The notes beneath the pieces were generated by a model, which saw nothing but the letters and a program-made list of their open reading frames with translations, made no database searches and was not told the origin of the DNA. Position numbers and translations under genes: made by a program. 64,000 nt of DNA from an uncultured Oscillospiraceae bacterium (GTDB lineage Bacteria > Bacillota > Clostridia > Oscillospirales > Acutalibacteraceae), in assembly GCA_900548545.1 (NCBI GenBank), contig URKX01000003.1, positions 1 through 64,000 of the forward strand. Direction: 5' to 3'. Below, piece by piece: positions 16,973-25,906 of the stretch. Each line of letters starts with the position of its first letter. Positions within the stretch are counted from its first letter, which is position 1.

Positions 16973-17022
16973 AAATACGCCGAGAGAAGCCTGGTAGGGA
17001 AAAGGCTTCTCTCGGCGTATTT
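16973..17022. terminator. bidirectional terminator
   Basis: Perfect 19-bp inverted repeat (16973-16991 and 17004-17022) with T-rich ends on both strands, between the convergent Ca2+ ATPase and catalase genes. Confidence 0.8.
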
Positions 17023-17123
17023 GTTGATCATTACCGGCAAAAGACGGCTTCCTCGGAAGGACATGGTTTTAGCTGCCTCTTGCAAGTACCGCTGGAAAAC
17101 AGCCGGGTGCTTTTGCGCTTTCT

Positions 17124-17798
17124 TTACTCCGAGAATTTAGGTGGGGTAACCGGGTTGCCCGCAAAGGTGTTGGGCCCTGGATTTGAAAGGGAAAAATACA
17201 TTTTTGCCGCCCGCGTTGTGCCAAAGTCCTGGTTTGACCCGCTTTCCTGCACTTCATTAAAGGCGTCCCGGAACATCTGGTTGTGGGCCTCCTCTCGGTT
17301 TAAGAGAAAATCGATGGTTTCCCGCACGTTTTTGTCTTCTATTTGACGGTACAGGTATTCATACACAACCTTAGCCCGCTGTTCCGAAGCGATGTTGCTG
17401 AGCAAGTCCGCACAGAGGTCGCCGGTAACCGTAACATAATCCGCGGTCCAAGAATAACCTGAGGCATTGATCAGCCCAGGGTTCAGCCCCAGCAAAACAT
17501 GGGTTTCGATTTCTCCCGCTTGGATCTTGTCTGCCGCCACATCGTGTCCATTGAGCAGGCTGATGGTTTGAGCTACCATTTCCATGTGGCTCAATTCTTC
17601 TGCCGCAATATCCAGGAATAGGTCCTTGATCTTTAGTTCCTGGATACGGAAGCTCTGGGACATATATTGCATAGCGGACTTCAGTTCGCCATTGCCGCCG
17701 CCCAGTTGTTCTTGCAGCAGCGCCGCGTACTGCGGGTTCGGCCGTTCCACGCTGACAGGGTGAAACAGCTGCTTTTCGTGTTTAAACAAGCATATCAC
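17124..17798 (-). CDS. manganese catalase family / CotJC-like protein
   Basis: 224 residues of the ferritin-like dimanganese catalase fold. The metal-binding helices carry AAEELSHMEM and NREEAHNQMF (Glu-x2-His motifs). Length and N-terminus (FKHEKQLFHPVSVERPNPQYAALLQEQLGG-type) match CotJC spore-coat-associated catalases of Firmicutes, which are shorter than secreted or Lactobacillus catalases. Likely removes hydrogen peroxide; a spore-coat location is inferred from the family and from the germination genes in this window. Confidence 0.85.
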   Translation of the reverse strand: MICLFKHEKQLFHPVSVERPNPQYAALLQEQLGGGNGELKSAMQYMSQSFRIQELKIKDLFLDIAAEELSHMEMVAQTISLLNGHDVAADKIQAGEIETHVLLGLNPGLINASGYSWTADYVTVTGDLCADLLSNIASEQRAKVVYEYLYRQIEDKNVRETIDFLLNREEAHNQMFRDAFNEVQESGSNQDFGTTRAAKMYFSLSNPGPNTFAGNPVTPPKFSE

Positions 17799-17953
17799 TC
17801 CTTTTGTTCTGCTGGGAGTAGTATGCCTCGAACCAGCGGCGCTTATACGTTATGGCGGCGTTCTAAGAGAGGCTTTGCCTGTTTGAGCGTTTTGTTGTTT
17901 TTGTTTCAGTTTCCCTATAAGGATGGGGCTATCCGAACTGCAAACGCCAACGG

Positions 17954-18655
17954 TTATTCCACTTTCAGCATCCGGTACCCAACACCAATGTGTGTTTGGA
18001 TGTATTGGGGCGAGTCGGGCCCTTGCTCTAGTTTTTTGCGCAGGGTTGCCATAAAAACCCGCAGGGACGCCACATCGTTTTCCCAACTTCTGCCCCAGAG
18101 CTGCTGCGCGATGAAGTTGTGTGTTAAAACCTTGCCTACGTTTTTGCAAAGCAGGCACAGCAGCTTGTACTCGCTGGGGGTCAGGTGAAGCTCTTCTTCG
18201 CCCATAAAGGCACAGCCCGCGGCGTAATCAACTTTCAATTTCCCGTTCACAAAGACAGAGCCTTGGTTCAGTGCACCAGCCTGTAAAATCGTTAGACGCC
18301 GCTGCGTCACGCGCAGACGGGCCAGCAGTTCCTCAACAGAGAACGGCTTGGTCAGATAATCGTCGGCGCCAGCGTCCAGAGCGTCAATTTTATCCGTGTC
18401 TTCGCTCCGCGCGCTGATTACGATAATTGGCAGGTTGGACCAGGAGCGAATGCGGCGGATTACTTCCACGCCGTCTATATCCGGCAGACCTAGGTCCAGC
18501 AGCACAATCTCTGGGTTGTGCGAGCTGGCCTCCAGAACGGCAGACTCCCCGTTTGTGGCGGTTAGGAAACGGTATTGATGGGCGCGCAGGGTAGTGGTGA
18601 TCAGGTTCCTGACCGCTGCATCGTCCTCAACGACTAAAATCAATGGTTTATTCAT
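17954..18655 (-). CDS. kdpE: KdpE response regulator
   Basis: 233 residues of the OmpR/PhoB family: receiver domain (phospho-acceptor Asp in LLDLGLPDIDG, KPF near residue 100) and C-terminal winged helix. It overlaps the end of kdpD by 8 bases. With KdpD it activates kdpFABC under K+ limitation or osmotic upshift. Candidate binding repeats are annotated at 21399-21489 and 28128-28164. Confidence 0.93.
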   Translation of the reverse strand: MNKPLILVVEDDAAVRNLITTTLRAHQYRFLTATNGESAVLEASSHNPEIVLLDLGLPDIDGVEVIRRIRSWSNLPIIVISARSEDTDKIDALDAGADDYLTKPFSVEELLARLRVTQRRLTILQAGALNQGSVFVNGKLKVDYAAGCAFMGEEELHLTPSEYKLLCLLCKNVGKVLTHNFIAQQLWGRSWENDVASLRVFMATLRKKLEQGPDSPQYIQTHIGVGYRMLKVE

Positions 18656-21290
18656 GCAAATTTACCTCCCCGGCTGGTATAGAAAAAGTAAACACAGCGC
18701 CATGGGGCGGATGATCCGCAACAGTGATCTCGCCACCATGGGCACTGACGATCGATTTGCACAGTGCCAGCCCCAGCCCCATACTGCGGCGGCTGTCCGC
18801 AATCTTATTGGAAGCGCGGTAAAACATATCAAAAATGTGCGGTTTGGCCTCATCGGAGATTCCCGGACCGTTATCCGCTACAGAAATCAGGACAAAATCC
18901 CCCTGCCGCTTCCAGCTGATGACAATCTCCGAGCCGGGCGGCGTATATTTAATGGCATTATCTACCAGGTTGATTAGCACTTGGACAATTAGACGGGCGT
19001 CCATCTGGGCCAGAAGGTACTCGTCCCCGGCTTCGGTGCGCAAATGGTATTCCACACTTCTGCGATTGATGTGGCGGAGGGATTCTGACACCACTTCACT
19101 GACCAGTTCTGTAGAAATATGCAGGTTCATCCTGCCCTCTTCCAGGCGGCTGACAGAAAGGAGGTTTTCAACCAGGTTGATCAGCCACATAGAATCGTCG
19201 TAGATATCGGTGTACATTTGCTGCCGGGTTTTGGCATCGAACAAGTCGCCATTTGAGAGGAGATTGCTGGCGTTCCCGGAAATCGAGGTCAGGGGTGTGC
19301 GCAGGTCGTGAGAAATTGAGCGCAGCAGGTTTGCCCGAAGCTGTTCGTTTTTTGCCAAGACTGCCGCCGCTTCCTTTTCCTCCCGGTTCTGCTGGCTTTC
19401 CATTGCCAGGGCGCATTCTTCCAGCACAGAAAGCAGAATGTTGTTCTCAAGGGTATCCTGTTCTTTCTCCGTTCCCGCAATCCCAACTACGCCATATATA
19501 CGGTCTTGCGCACGTATGGAAAAGTAGGTGCACCGGGCGTTGGAAAAGGTTTCTGTCCCTGCGCCGGCTCGTTTGTTGTTATCCAGCACCCATTGGGCCA
19601 CCCGCTTTTCCGGCTCTGTGATATACTGCGTTTCAGGACTCGCGTCTTCTGTTACAATGACTTTTGGCTCTTGGAGCTTTTTCTCTTTTACGCGGTAGAT
19701 GATAATATCCCGCTGCAGGATTTTTCTCAACTGGTATGCGGTCGTAGAGAGGATTTCTTCCTGATTTTTCGCCTTTTGCAGTTCCTGGCTGGTTTCAAAA
19801 AGAAGCTTTGTCCGCCATGCCACCTGTGCCGAGCGCTTGGCAAGGGATTTTAGGCGGGCAGTCAGTGAACTGGTCAGGAAGGAAACAACAAACATCACAA
19901 CAAACGTGATGATATACTCGCTGCTGTCCACATCTAGCGAAAACCGCGGCCTTGTAAAGAAGAAGTTGAAAGCCAACACCCCTACGACAGAGTTGATTAG
20001 GCTGCAAACGGAACTTCTTGTAATAACCGACGCCAGCATGACCCCCAGGATATAGACCGTCACGATGTTTCTTTCGTCTAACCCTAAGTAATGGAATAGG
20101 AAACCGACGAGGGTTGTCAGAATTAAAATAAGCGCGCTTTTTGCCAGGTCCAGAAGCGTGACAGACGGCGTATACAGGCCTTCCCGATAGCGAACGGGAT
20201 ACCGGTTTGCCCTCCCGGTGTCCGGGATGATATAAATGTCCAGATCCGGTGCAAATTCAATCAGCCGTTCCGTCAGGGAATGCTTGTGAAAGAAACTCCG
20301 GCGCGGTATCGAGCTTCGGCCGAGCACGATTTTCGTAATGCCGGACAGCCTGGAGAATTCAGCGATTTGGTACGCGATGTCGTCTCCATAGACCGTTTCA
20401 ATGGACGCCCCCAGCTTTCGTGCCAAATTGAGGTTGTCTCTTAGGCGGTCACGGTCTGATTGAGCCATCCAACGGTATTGGCTGGTTTCTACAAACAGAG
20501 CGGTCAGCCCGCACCGGAACGCCCGTGCCATCCGTGCGGATGCCCGGATGATCCGCGCGTTGGACGGCGCGGGGGAAAGGCACACTAAAATATGCTCCTG
20601 CGTATGAAAGGCTGCTTTGTCCTGGGAGGGTTGAGCGGCAGCGTATAAGGCTGCCCGGTCAGCGCTCCGGCGCATCCCCAACTCCCTGAGAGCGTTTAAC
20701 TTGGCCAGGGAGCCGGCCATAGGAAAAACAGCCGTGGTTTGCTGCTTTAGGCGTTCTTGCAGGCGTTCCGGCTCTATATCCACAAATTCCACAGAAGCCG
20801 CCCGGTCAAACACGCGGTCCGGGATTCGCTCCTTTACGGGTGCTCCAAGAATGTCAGAAACAACATCCTGAATGCTTTCTATATGCTGGATATTCAGCGT
20901 CGTATAAACGTCAATGCCTGCCTTGAGCAATTCCTCAATGTCCCGGTAGCGGTTCCTGTGACGCGAGCCTTCCGCGTTCAAATGAGCTAGATCATCAACC
21001 AGGATGATCTGCGGTTTCCGCTGCAAGCAGGCGTCCAGGGCGATTTCATCAAAGAGGGTGCCGGGTGCCGAACCTGGTTGCCGCGGTATCTCCTCAAATT
21101 CCTGCGCCAGCGCCGCAGTCTGCGGCCATTGGTTGCGGGCGAGCAGCCCGATGACTACATCGCAGCCTGCTTGCCGCATACGGCGGGCGGTTTCCAACAT
21201 CCGATATGTTTTTCCCGTGCCAGAAAAGTAACTGGTGAAAATAGTCAGCGCGCCTTGCTGATGTTCCGCGTCTTTTGCTATTCGCTCCAC
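18648..21290 (-). CDS. kdpD: KdpD sensor histidine kinase, full length
   Basis: 880 residues from GTG 21290, preceded by AGGAGGTGATT; the longer frame to 21356 lacks such a site. Domains: KdpD N-terminal ATPase-like region (about 10-215), universal stress protein domain (about 230-363), DUF4118 four-helix membrane domain (about 377-473), GAF-like domain, HisKA with SHDLRTPLTS (His near 660) and HATPase. The N-terminal Walker A reads SYFSGTGKT, with Ser where Gly/Ala is usual. The USP motif reads CLSPAPSN, differing by one residue from the CxSxSxxN form reported for c-di-AMP binding in S. aureus KdpD, and is followed by LTALF. Overlaps kdpE. Confidence 0.92.
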   Translation of the reverse strand: MERIAKDAEHQQGALTIFTSYFSGTGKTYRMLETARRMRQAGCDVVIGLLARNQWPQTAALAQEFEEIPRQPGSAPGTLFDEIALDACLQRKPQIILVDDLAHLNAEGSRHRNRYRDIEELLKAGIDVYTTLNIQHIESIQDVVSDILGAPVKERIPDRVFDRAASVEFVDIEPERLQERLKQQTTAVFPMAGSLAKLNALRELGMRRSADRAALYAAAQPSQDKAAFHTQEHILVCLSPAPSNARIIRASARMARAFRCGLTALFVETSQYRWMAQSDRDRLRDNLNLARKLGASIETVYGDDIAYQIAEFSRLSGITKIVLGRSSIPRRSFFHKHSLTERLIEFAPDLDIYIIPDTGRANRYPVRYREGLYTPSVTLLDLAKSALILILTTLVGFLFHYLGLDERNIVTVYILGVMLASVITRSSVCSLINSVVGVLAFNFFFTRPRFSLDVDSSEYIITFVVMFVVSFLTSSLTARLKSLAKRSAQVAWRTKLLFETSQELQKAKNQEEILSTTAYQLRKILQRDIIIYRVKEKKLQEPKVIVTEDASPETQYITEPEKRVAQWVLDNNKRAGAGTETFSNARCTYFSIRAQDRIYGVVGIAGTEKEQDTLENNILLSVLEECALAMESQQNREEKEAAAVLAKNEQLRANLLRSISHDLRTPLTSISGNASNLLSNGDLFDAKTRQQMYTDIYDDSMWLINLVENLLSVSRLEEGRMNLHISTELVSEVVSESLRHINRRSVEYHLRTEAGDEYLLAQMDARLIVQVLINLVDNAIKYTPPGSEIVISWKRQGDFVLISVADNGPGISDEAKPHIFDMFYRASNKIADSRRSMGLGLALCKSIVSAHGGEITVADHPPHGAVFTFSIPAGEVNLHE

Positions 21291-21398
21291 GCAATCACCT
21301 CCTGTAACCTTATTATAGCACACCCTTGTTCCCAGATTTGCAAAGCTGCCGGACATTTTTATGGGTTGGGCCCAGCGCTATGGCATAAAGAACCAATC

Positions 21399-21489
21399 TT
21401 AATAGGCCTTTATATCTTCTTAATATTATCCACATTTTCCATTAGTAAGGCGTTAATATAGCTACAGCAGCATTAAGAGCGCATTAAGA
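21399..21489. promoter_or_regulatory. phased TTAAGA/TTAATA array before kdpDE (candidate KdpE operator)
   Basis: TTAATA at 21399, 21420 and 21453, TTAAGA at 21473 and 21484: steps of 21, 33, 20 and 11 bases, close to whole helical turns. OmpR-type regulators bind direct repeats of about 11 bp. The last three share the 20/11 spacing with the kdpFABC upstream site at 28128-28164. Confidence 0.55.
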
Positions 21490-21502
21490 ACGCCGATTTT
21501 TA

Positions 21503-21700
21503 TCACAGCAGTCCAAAGAACCAGGCAAACAGCAGGATAATAGAAGCCGCGCTGATAAAGACAGCGGCCACTGTGGCAAGAGGCATTCCAACAAAGATTA
21601 TCAGGAATCCCAAAAATCTGTGGATCTGCGTAAATTGTGCCAGCGCTGAATCAAACCGGGTATTAAACTGATGCAAGTGCTTTTTCATGGTAGCCATCAT
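21503..21700 (-). CDS. 65-residue membrane peptide in the kdp locus
   Basis: A small protein starting at ATG 21700 after GGAGGAA. The first 25 residues are polar and basic with a heptad-like pattern; residues about 27-65 form one long or two short hydrophobic helices (FLGFLIIFVGMPLATVAAVF and ISAASIILLFAWFFG). No family recognised. It lies between the unknown 291-residue gene and kdpD, with its own upstream region containing a TTAAGA site, so it may belong to the potassium response. Confidence 0.6.
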   Translation of the reverse strand: MMATMKKHLHQFNTRFDSALAQFTQIHRFLGFLIIFVGMPLATVAAVFISAASIILLFAWFFGLL

Positions 21701-21752
21701 ATGGATTCCTCCTTACAGCCTCTATTGTAATCCTAAAGAACTAAACCCGGGA

Positions 21753-21788
21753 CAAAGAAACAGCTTATGGCGTTAAGATATAATAAGA
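21753..21788. promoter_or_regulatory. weaker TTAAGA-type site before the 65-residue gene
   Basis: CAAAGA at 21753, TTAAGA at 21773 and ATAAGA at 21783, spaced 20 and 10, within a short GGCGT/ACGCC-flanked palindrome. Resembles the stronger kdp sites but less exactly. Confidence 0.3.
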
Positions 21789-21856
21789 CGCCAGCGGCCA
21801 GACTGAATCCTCAATCTGGCCGCCGGCTATAGGATTAACGAGAACGGAAAGCCCGT

Positions 21857-22732
21857 TCAGCGGTTGAGAGGGAAAAGTACTTTCATCAGCGCCTGTGCCG
21901 CTGCATCACCGTGGTCTACGCTGAAATAGAGCCGTTTATCCTGTTGGTCCAGGAGTTCAAACTGCCCGTTTTGGCACAGGAAGCGGATACCGAGCTTTTC
22001 CAGTACGCTGTAAAGCGCCAATTGCCATTCGAGCCAATCAGGGACATCCCCCTGGGTCAGGGCGTCGCGAAGCCATTCAAACTCTGGCGGCAGAAGGCCC
22101 TTTTCCAAATACAGACGCCACAACTGGCATTTTTGCTGGGGGGTTAAGGCCGACAAATAAACCGAGGGACGGCTCTCAGCTTCCTCAAAAGACACGTAAC
22201 AAAAAGACAAGGTGCGGTCTATTTCCGCCAGCTTTTGTTGATCCAGGAAATCAGCGTATTTCCACTCCAGCGCAGCTGCGTCGCTTTCCTTTTCTGCCGC
22301 GTCCAGGAGTTTGGACATACATTCCGCAGCCTGTTCATCTGGAAAGCGGATCCTCAGATATAAATCTCGCAGCTGCTCATAATAATGGCCAGAGATGCTG
22401 TACTGCCGAATCATTGTCCCTGCCTCATCGCGGGGAAAGGACAGCTCTACCAGTTCTGTTTGGCCGCCTAGGCCAAAGATCTGGATTGGCCATGCCTGGT
22501 GAATCTTTTGAACCAAGGGGCCAAATATCTCGGAAAATTCTTGAACAGGTACCGTGAGCACCTCATAGCCATACTGAAGCTGCGTTCCGTCCATCATCCT
22601 TCGGCTCGGGGTACCAAACCAGTTCCGTAAAGACTGGACTAAACAGAGTGCCAGCCTGGCAGGGCTTACGTCTGGAACCGAGGTATCAGGCGCAAGGCGG
22701 CATTCAGTCGTTTTTTCAAAGTGGATTTTCAT
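21857..22732 (-). CDS. unrecognised 291-residue protein in the kdp operon
   Basis: Soluble, acidic, no signal peptide or membrane segment. The frame opens 26 bases after the kdpC stop on the same strand and the GAAAGGAC site supports ATG 22732, so it is probably co-transcribed with kdpFABC. Residues about 1-160 look mixed alpha/beta with several aromatic positions (YSISGHYYEQLRDLYLRIRF); residues about 160-291 look helical with many Trp and Leu (WRLYLEKGLLPPEFEWLRDAL). I do not recognise the family. A role as a cytoplasmic regulator or assembly partner of Kdp is only suggested by position. Confidence 0.7.
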   Translation of the reverse strand: MKIHFEKTTECRLAPDTSVPDVSPARLALCLVQSLRNWFGTPSRRMMDGTQLQYGYEVLTVPVQEFSEIFGPLVQKIHQAWPIQIFGLGGQTELVELSFPRDEAGTMIRQYSISGHYYEQLRDLYLRIRFPDEQAAECMSKLLDAAEKESDAAALEWKYADFLDQQKLAEIDRTLSFCYVSFEEAESRPSVYLSALTPQQKCQLWRLYLEKGLLPPEFEWLRDALTQGDVPDWLEWQLALYSVLEKLGIRFLCQNGQFELLDQQDKRLYFSVDHGDAAAQALMKVLFPLNR

Positions 22733-22758
22733 ACTGGTCCGTCCTTTCCACCGGGAGC

Positions 22759-23835
22759 TTAGGAGTGGGCAGTTTCACTTACCAACCCCATAGCCTGGGC
22801 AATGTCCAGGTTGACGCCTAACACATTGACGGTTTCCTCGCCAAATACACCCAACCATTTGCCCTGTGTGTTCTCAGCGATGATCGCGCGTACCTGTTCC
22901 TCATTCAGCCCGGACGCCTCCGCGATCCGGGAAACCTGGAGTTCCGCGGAAGCAGGGGAAATGTGGGGATCCAGCCCGGAGCCGGAAGCGGTCATCAGGT
23001 CGGTGGGAATCGCCTCAACCATATTGTCAACTTCCTCCAGGGGGAGGCCGGCTGCCTCGGCCACATAGCTCTTCTGAAGTTCATAGAGGGTGGGTACTTC
23101 GATCGAGGCGGTTTGTTCCTCGCTGATATTTGCGGCTTGGCAGATGTCGTCCACGGAAACAGAAGCAGCCGCACTCTCATACAGCTCATCAACGGTTATC
23201 CCTGCGGCGGCCGCAATGCCTTCCGCACTGGTATCGCCTACAGTTTCCGCCGCAAGGCCGGCAGCCGACAGCAAGGTATAAGTGCTGAAAACACGTGTTT
23301 CCAATTCCTCGGAGGATATACCAGCAGATTCCGCTACGCAGGCGATCTGGGCTTCAACCGCGTCCTTTGCCCCGGGAAGCGCCGCAAAGGCGTTCTCCGG
23401 CAGATCCTCCGTAACTGCCAAGGTCTGGGTCAGGTAGCTGATGATGCTGCTCTCCACGCGGGTGATCAGCGCCGGATTGGACGGAGCGTAGTTGTTCGAC
23501 CCGGAGCCCAGGCCGGCAAATTCAGTGCCGTCGTTATAGTATTGTTCCACCTGGCCGTCGCCGTCGGTGTCTTCTTCATAGTAGGTGTTGTAATGATATG
23601 CGGAAGGACGGCCCCATAAGAAGTAATCCTCCGTGAACTCCTGACCTACGTTTGTTGCGCCTACGGCAATTCCATCCGCGGTCACCAGGCTGCCCTTGGA
23701 CTGGCTGGGGAAGAATACGGCAGATAGTCCGGACAGCGCCGCCGGGAAGAGGAAGCCGCACAGCAGCAGGAGAACCAGTGTCACCAGAGTGCCCTGACGC
23801 ACATTATGAAGTATGTTTTTTCTCTTTTCACTCAT
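22759..23835 (-). CDS. kdpC: KdpC with a large repeat insertion
   Basis: 358 residues against about 190 for usual KdpC. Residues 1-83 are the normal N-terminal membrane anchor and GRPSAYHYN region. Residues 85-112 contain an acidic DTDGDGQVE loop. Residues about 145-275 are an insertion before the conserved MTASGSGLDPHISPASAELQVSRIA block (about 281-306) and the normal NVLGVNLDIA end. The insertion repeats the helical motif found in that block: VAESAGISSEEL (167), IAAAAGITVDEL (207), ICQAANISEEQ (231), VAEAAGLPLEEV (258), next to the canonical IAEASGLNEEQV (304). KdpC is the peripheral subunit that stabilises the KdpFABC pump; the extra repeats lie outside the membrane. Confidence 0.88.
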   Translation of the reverse strand: MSEKRKNILHNVRQGTLVTLVLLLLCGFLFPAALSGLSAVFFPSQSKGSLVTADGIAVGATNVGQEFTEDYFLWGRPSAYHYNTYYEEDTDGDGQVEQYYNDGTEFAGLGSGSNNYAPSNPALITRVESSIISYLTQTLAVTEDLPENAFAALPGAKDAVEAQIACVAESAGISSEELETRVFSTYTLLSAAGLAAETVGDTSAEGIAAAAGITVDELYESAAASVSVDDICQAANISEEQTASIEVPTLYELQKSYVAEAAGLPLEEVDNMVEAIPTDLMTASGSGLDPHISPASAELQVSRIAEASGLNEEQVRAIIAENTQGKWLGVFGEETVNVLGVNLDIAQAMGLVSETAHS

Positions 23836-23850
23836 TGTCCGCAGACCTCC

Positions 23851-25891
23851 TTAAAGCCCAATCATGCTCAGCAGCGGCGTAATAATCAGGTCGATGAGCT
23901 TAATACCCACGAAAGGTGCGATGACACCGCCCAAGCCGTAAATCATCATGTTCCTGCCCAGCAGTTTCCCGGAAGACATGGGTTTGTATTTTACGCCCTT
24001 CATGGCCAGCGGGATCAGGCAGGGGATGATGATGGCGTTGAAAATCAGTGCAGACAGGATGGCACTGAAAGGGGTAGACAGGCCCATGATATTCAGCACA
24101 TTTAGCTGGGGGATTGCCAGCTTAAACATGGCCGGGATAATTGCGAAGTATTTAGCCACATCGTTTGCGATGGAGAATGTGGTCAGGCTGCCGCGGGTGA
24201 TCAGCAGCTGTTTGCCGATCTCCACCACTTCCAGGATTTTTGTGGGGTCGGAATCCAAGTCTACCATATTGGCTGCTTCTTTGGCGGCGGTAGTGCCGGA
24301 GTTCATAGCCAGGCCCACGTTTGCCTGTGCCAGGGCAGGGGCGTCATTGGTGCCGTCGCCGGTCATGGCGACAATTTTTCCTTCGGCTTGTTCCTTCTTG
24401 ATGACGTCGATCTTGTCCTCTGGCTTGCACTCGGCGATAAATCCATCCACACCTGCCTCCTTGGCAATGGTGGCGGCGGTAAGCGGGTTGTCGCCTGTGC
24501 ACATGATTGTTTTAATACCGATGGCGCGCAGGCGCTGGAACCGTTCCACCATGCCCGGCTTTACCGTGTCTTTCAGGTAAATGACGCCAAGGATCTTGCT
24601 GTTCTCGCACACGACCAGGGGCGTTCCGCCCAGGGAGGAAACCTTCTCCACATGGGTATGAAGATCCGAGGGGATCTTCCCGCCCTGCCCGCGGATGTAC
24701 TGCTCGATGGCGTCGCTGGCGCCCTTGCGGACACGGGTGCCGTCAGGCAGGTCAACGCCGCTCATACGGGTTTGGGCGGTAAACTCAATGAATTTGGAGC
24801 CGGCAGGTTCTTCGCTCTGATCGCCCAGACGGCGGGCCAGTTCCAAAGTGGACTTGCCTTCCGGGGTTTCATCGTGAAAGCTGGTGAGCGCGGCGCAACG
24901 GATCAGCTCACTGCGGCTGGCACCCTCCACCGGGAAGAAATCGGCAGCCAGGCGGTTGCCAAAGGTGATGGTACCGGTCTTGTCCAGAATCATGGTGTCC
25001 ACATCGCCGCACGCCTCAACTGCTTTGCCGGACATGGCGATGACATTGAAACGGGTCACCCGGTCCATGCCAGCGATACCGATGGCGCTGAGCAGGCCGC
25101 CGATGGTGGTGGGGATCAGGCACACCAGCAGGGCGATCAGGGTGGAGATGGGAATTTGTACGCCGCTGTATACCGCGAAGGGATACATGGTAACCACGAC
25201 CACCAGGAAGATGATGGTCAAGGAAACCAGCAGGGTGTTCAGCGCGATCTCATTGGGAGGCGCCTTCCACCAGGGCGATCATCCGATCCAGGAAGCTGTT
25301 GCCAGGGTCGGAGGTGATGCGGATCTTCAGCCAGTCAGACACCACTGTGGTGCCGCCGGTAACGGAGCAGAAGTCGCCGCCGCTTTCCCGGACAACGGGA
25401 GCGGACTCGCCGGTGATGGCGGATTCATCCACAGAGGCGATACCCTCAATGACTTCGCCATCGCCTGGGATCACCTCGCCGGCGGCCACCATAACAACGT
25501 CGCCCTTCTTCAATTCACTGGAGGAAACGACAACTTCCTCCCCGTCTTCACGAATCAGATGCGCTTCTGTCTCCTTCTGGGTTTTTTTCAAGCTTGCCGC
25601 CTGCGCTTTACCGCGGCCTTCCGCTACAGCTTCCGCAAAGTTGGCAAACAAAACCGTGATAAACAGGATCACGCAGACAATGATATTGTAAAGCCGCAGG
25701 GTCTCCGCATTCGCGTCCCCGAACAGCCAGGGGATAAAAGAGAGCAACAGGGTGATCAGGCAGCCAATCTCCACGACGAACATGACGGGATTTTTCATCA
25801 TATAGCGGGGGTTGAGCTTAACAAACGCTCCCTTGACTGCCCCGCGGAGAATCTCCGGGGTGATAAATTTAGTGTTTTGTTTTTTGCTCAT
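23851..25891 (-). pseudogene. kdpB: KdpB potassium-transporting ATPase subunit, frameshifted by a deletion
   Basis: The catalytic subunit of the Kdp pump is present in two frames. 25891-25250 encodes the N-terminal part through TM1-2 and the actuator domain (DESAITGESAPV) and ends ...ALVEGASQ then TGA. The second frame, readable from about 25253 down to 23851, starts NEIALNTLLVSLTIIF and contains DKTGTIT, TGDGTNDAPALAQ and the C-terminal helices. KdpB proteins have ASRQKTPNEIAL at this point; RQKTP is missing, which corresponds to about 14 lost bases. As it stands no full KdpB can be made. Either the gene is a recent pseudogene or the assembly has an error here. All other catalytic motifs are intact. 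Confidence 0.85.
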
Positions 25892-25906
25892 ATCGATTAC
25901 GCCTCC

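Noticed and set aside
16973..17022. Insertion sequence end or attachment site from the perfect 19-bp inverted repeat
   Set aside because: Convergent gene ends, T-rich flanks and a 12-base loop fit a bidirectional terminator better.
25250..25262. Programmed ribosomal frameshift in kdpB
   Set aside because: Conserved residues RQKTP are missing altogether, so shifting frame would not restore the normal protein, and no slippery heptamer is visible.
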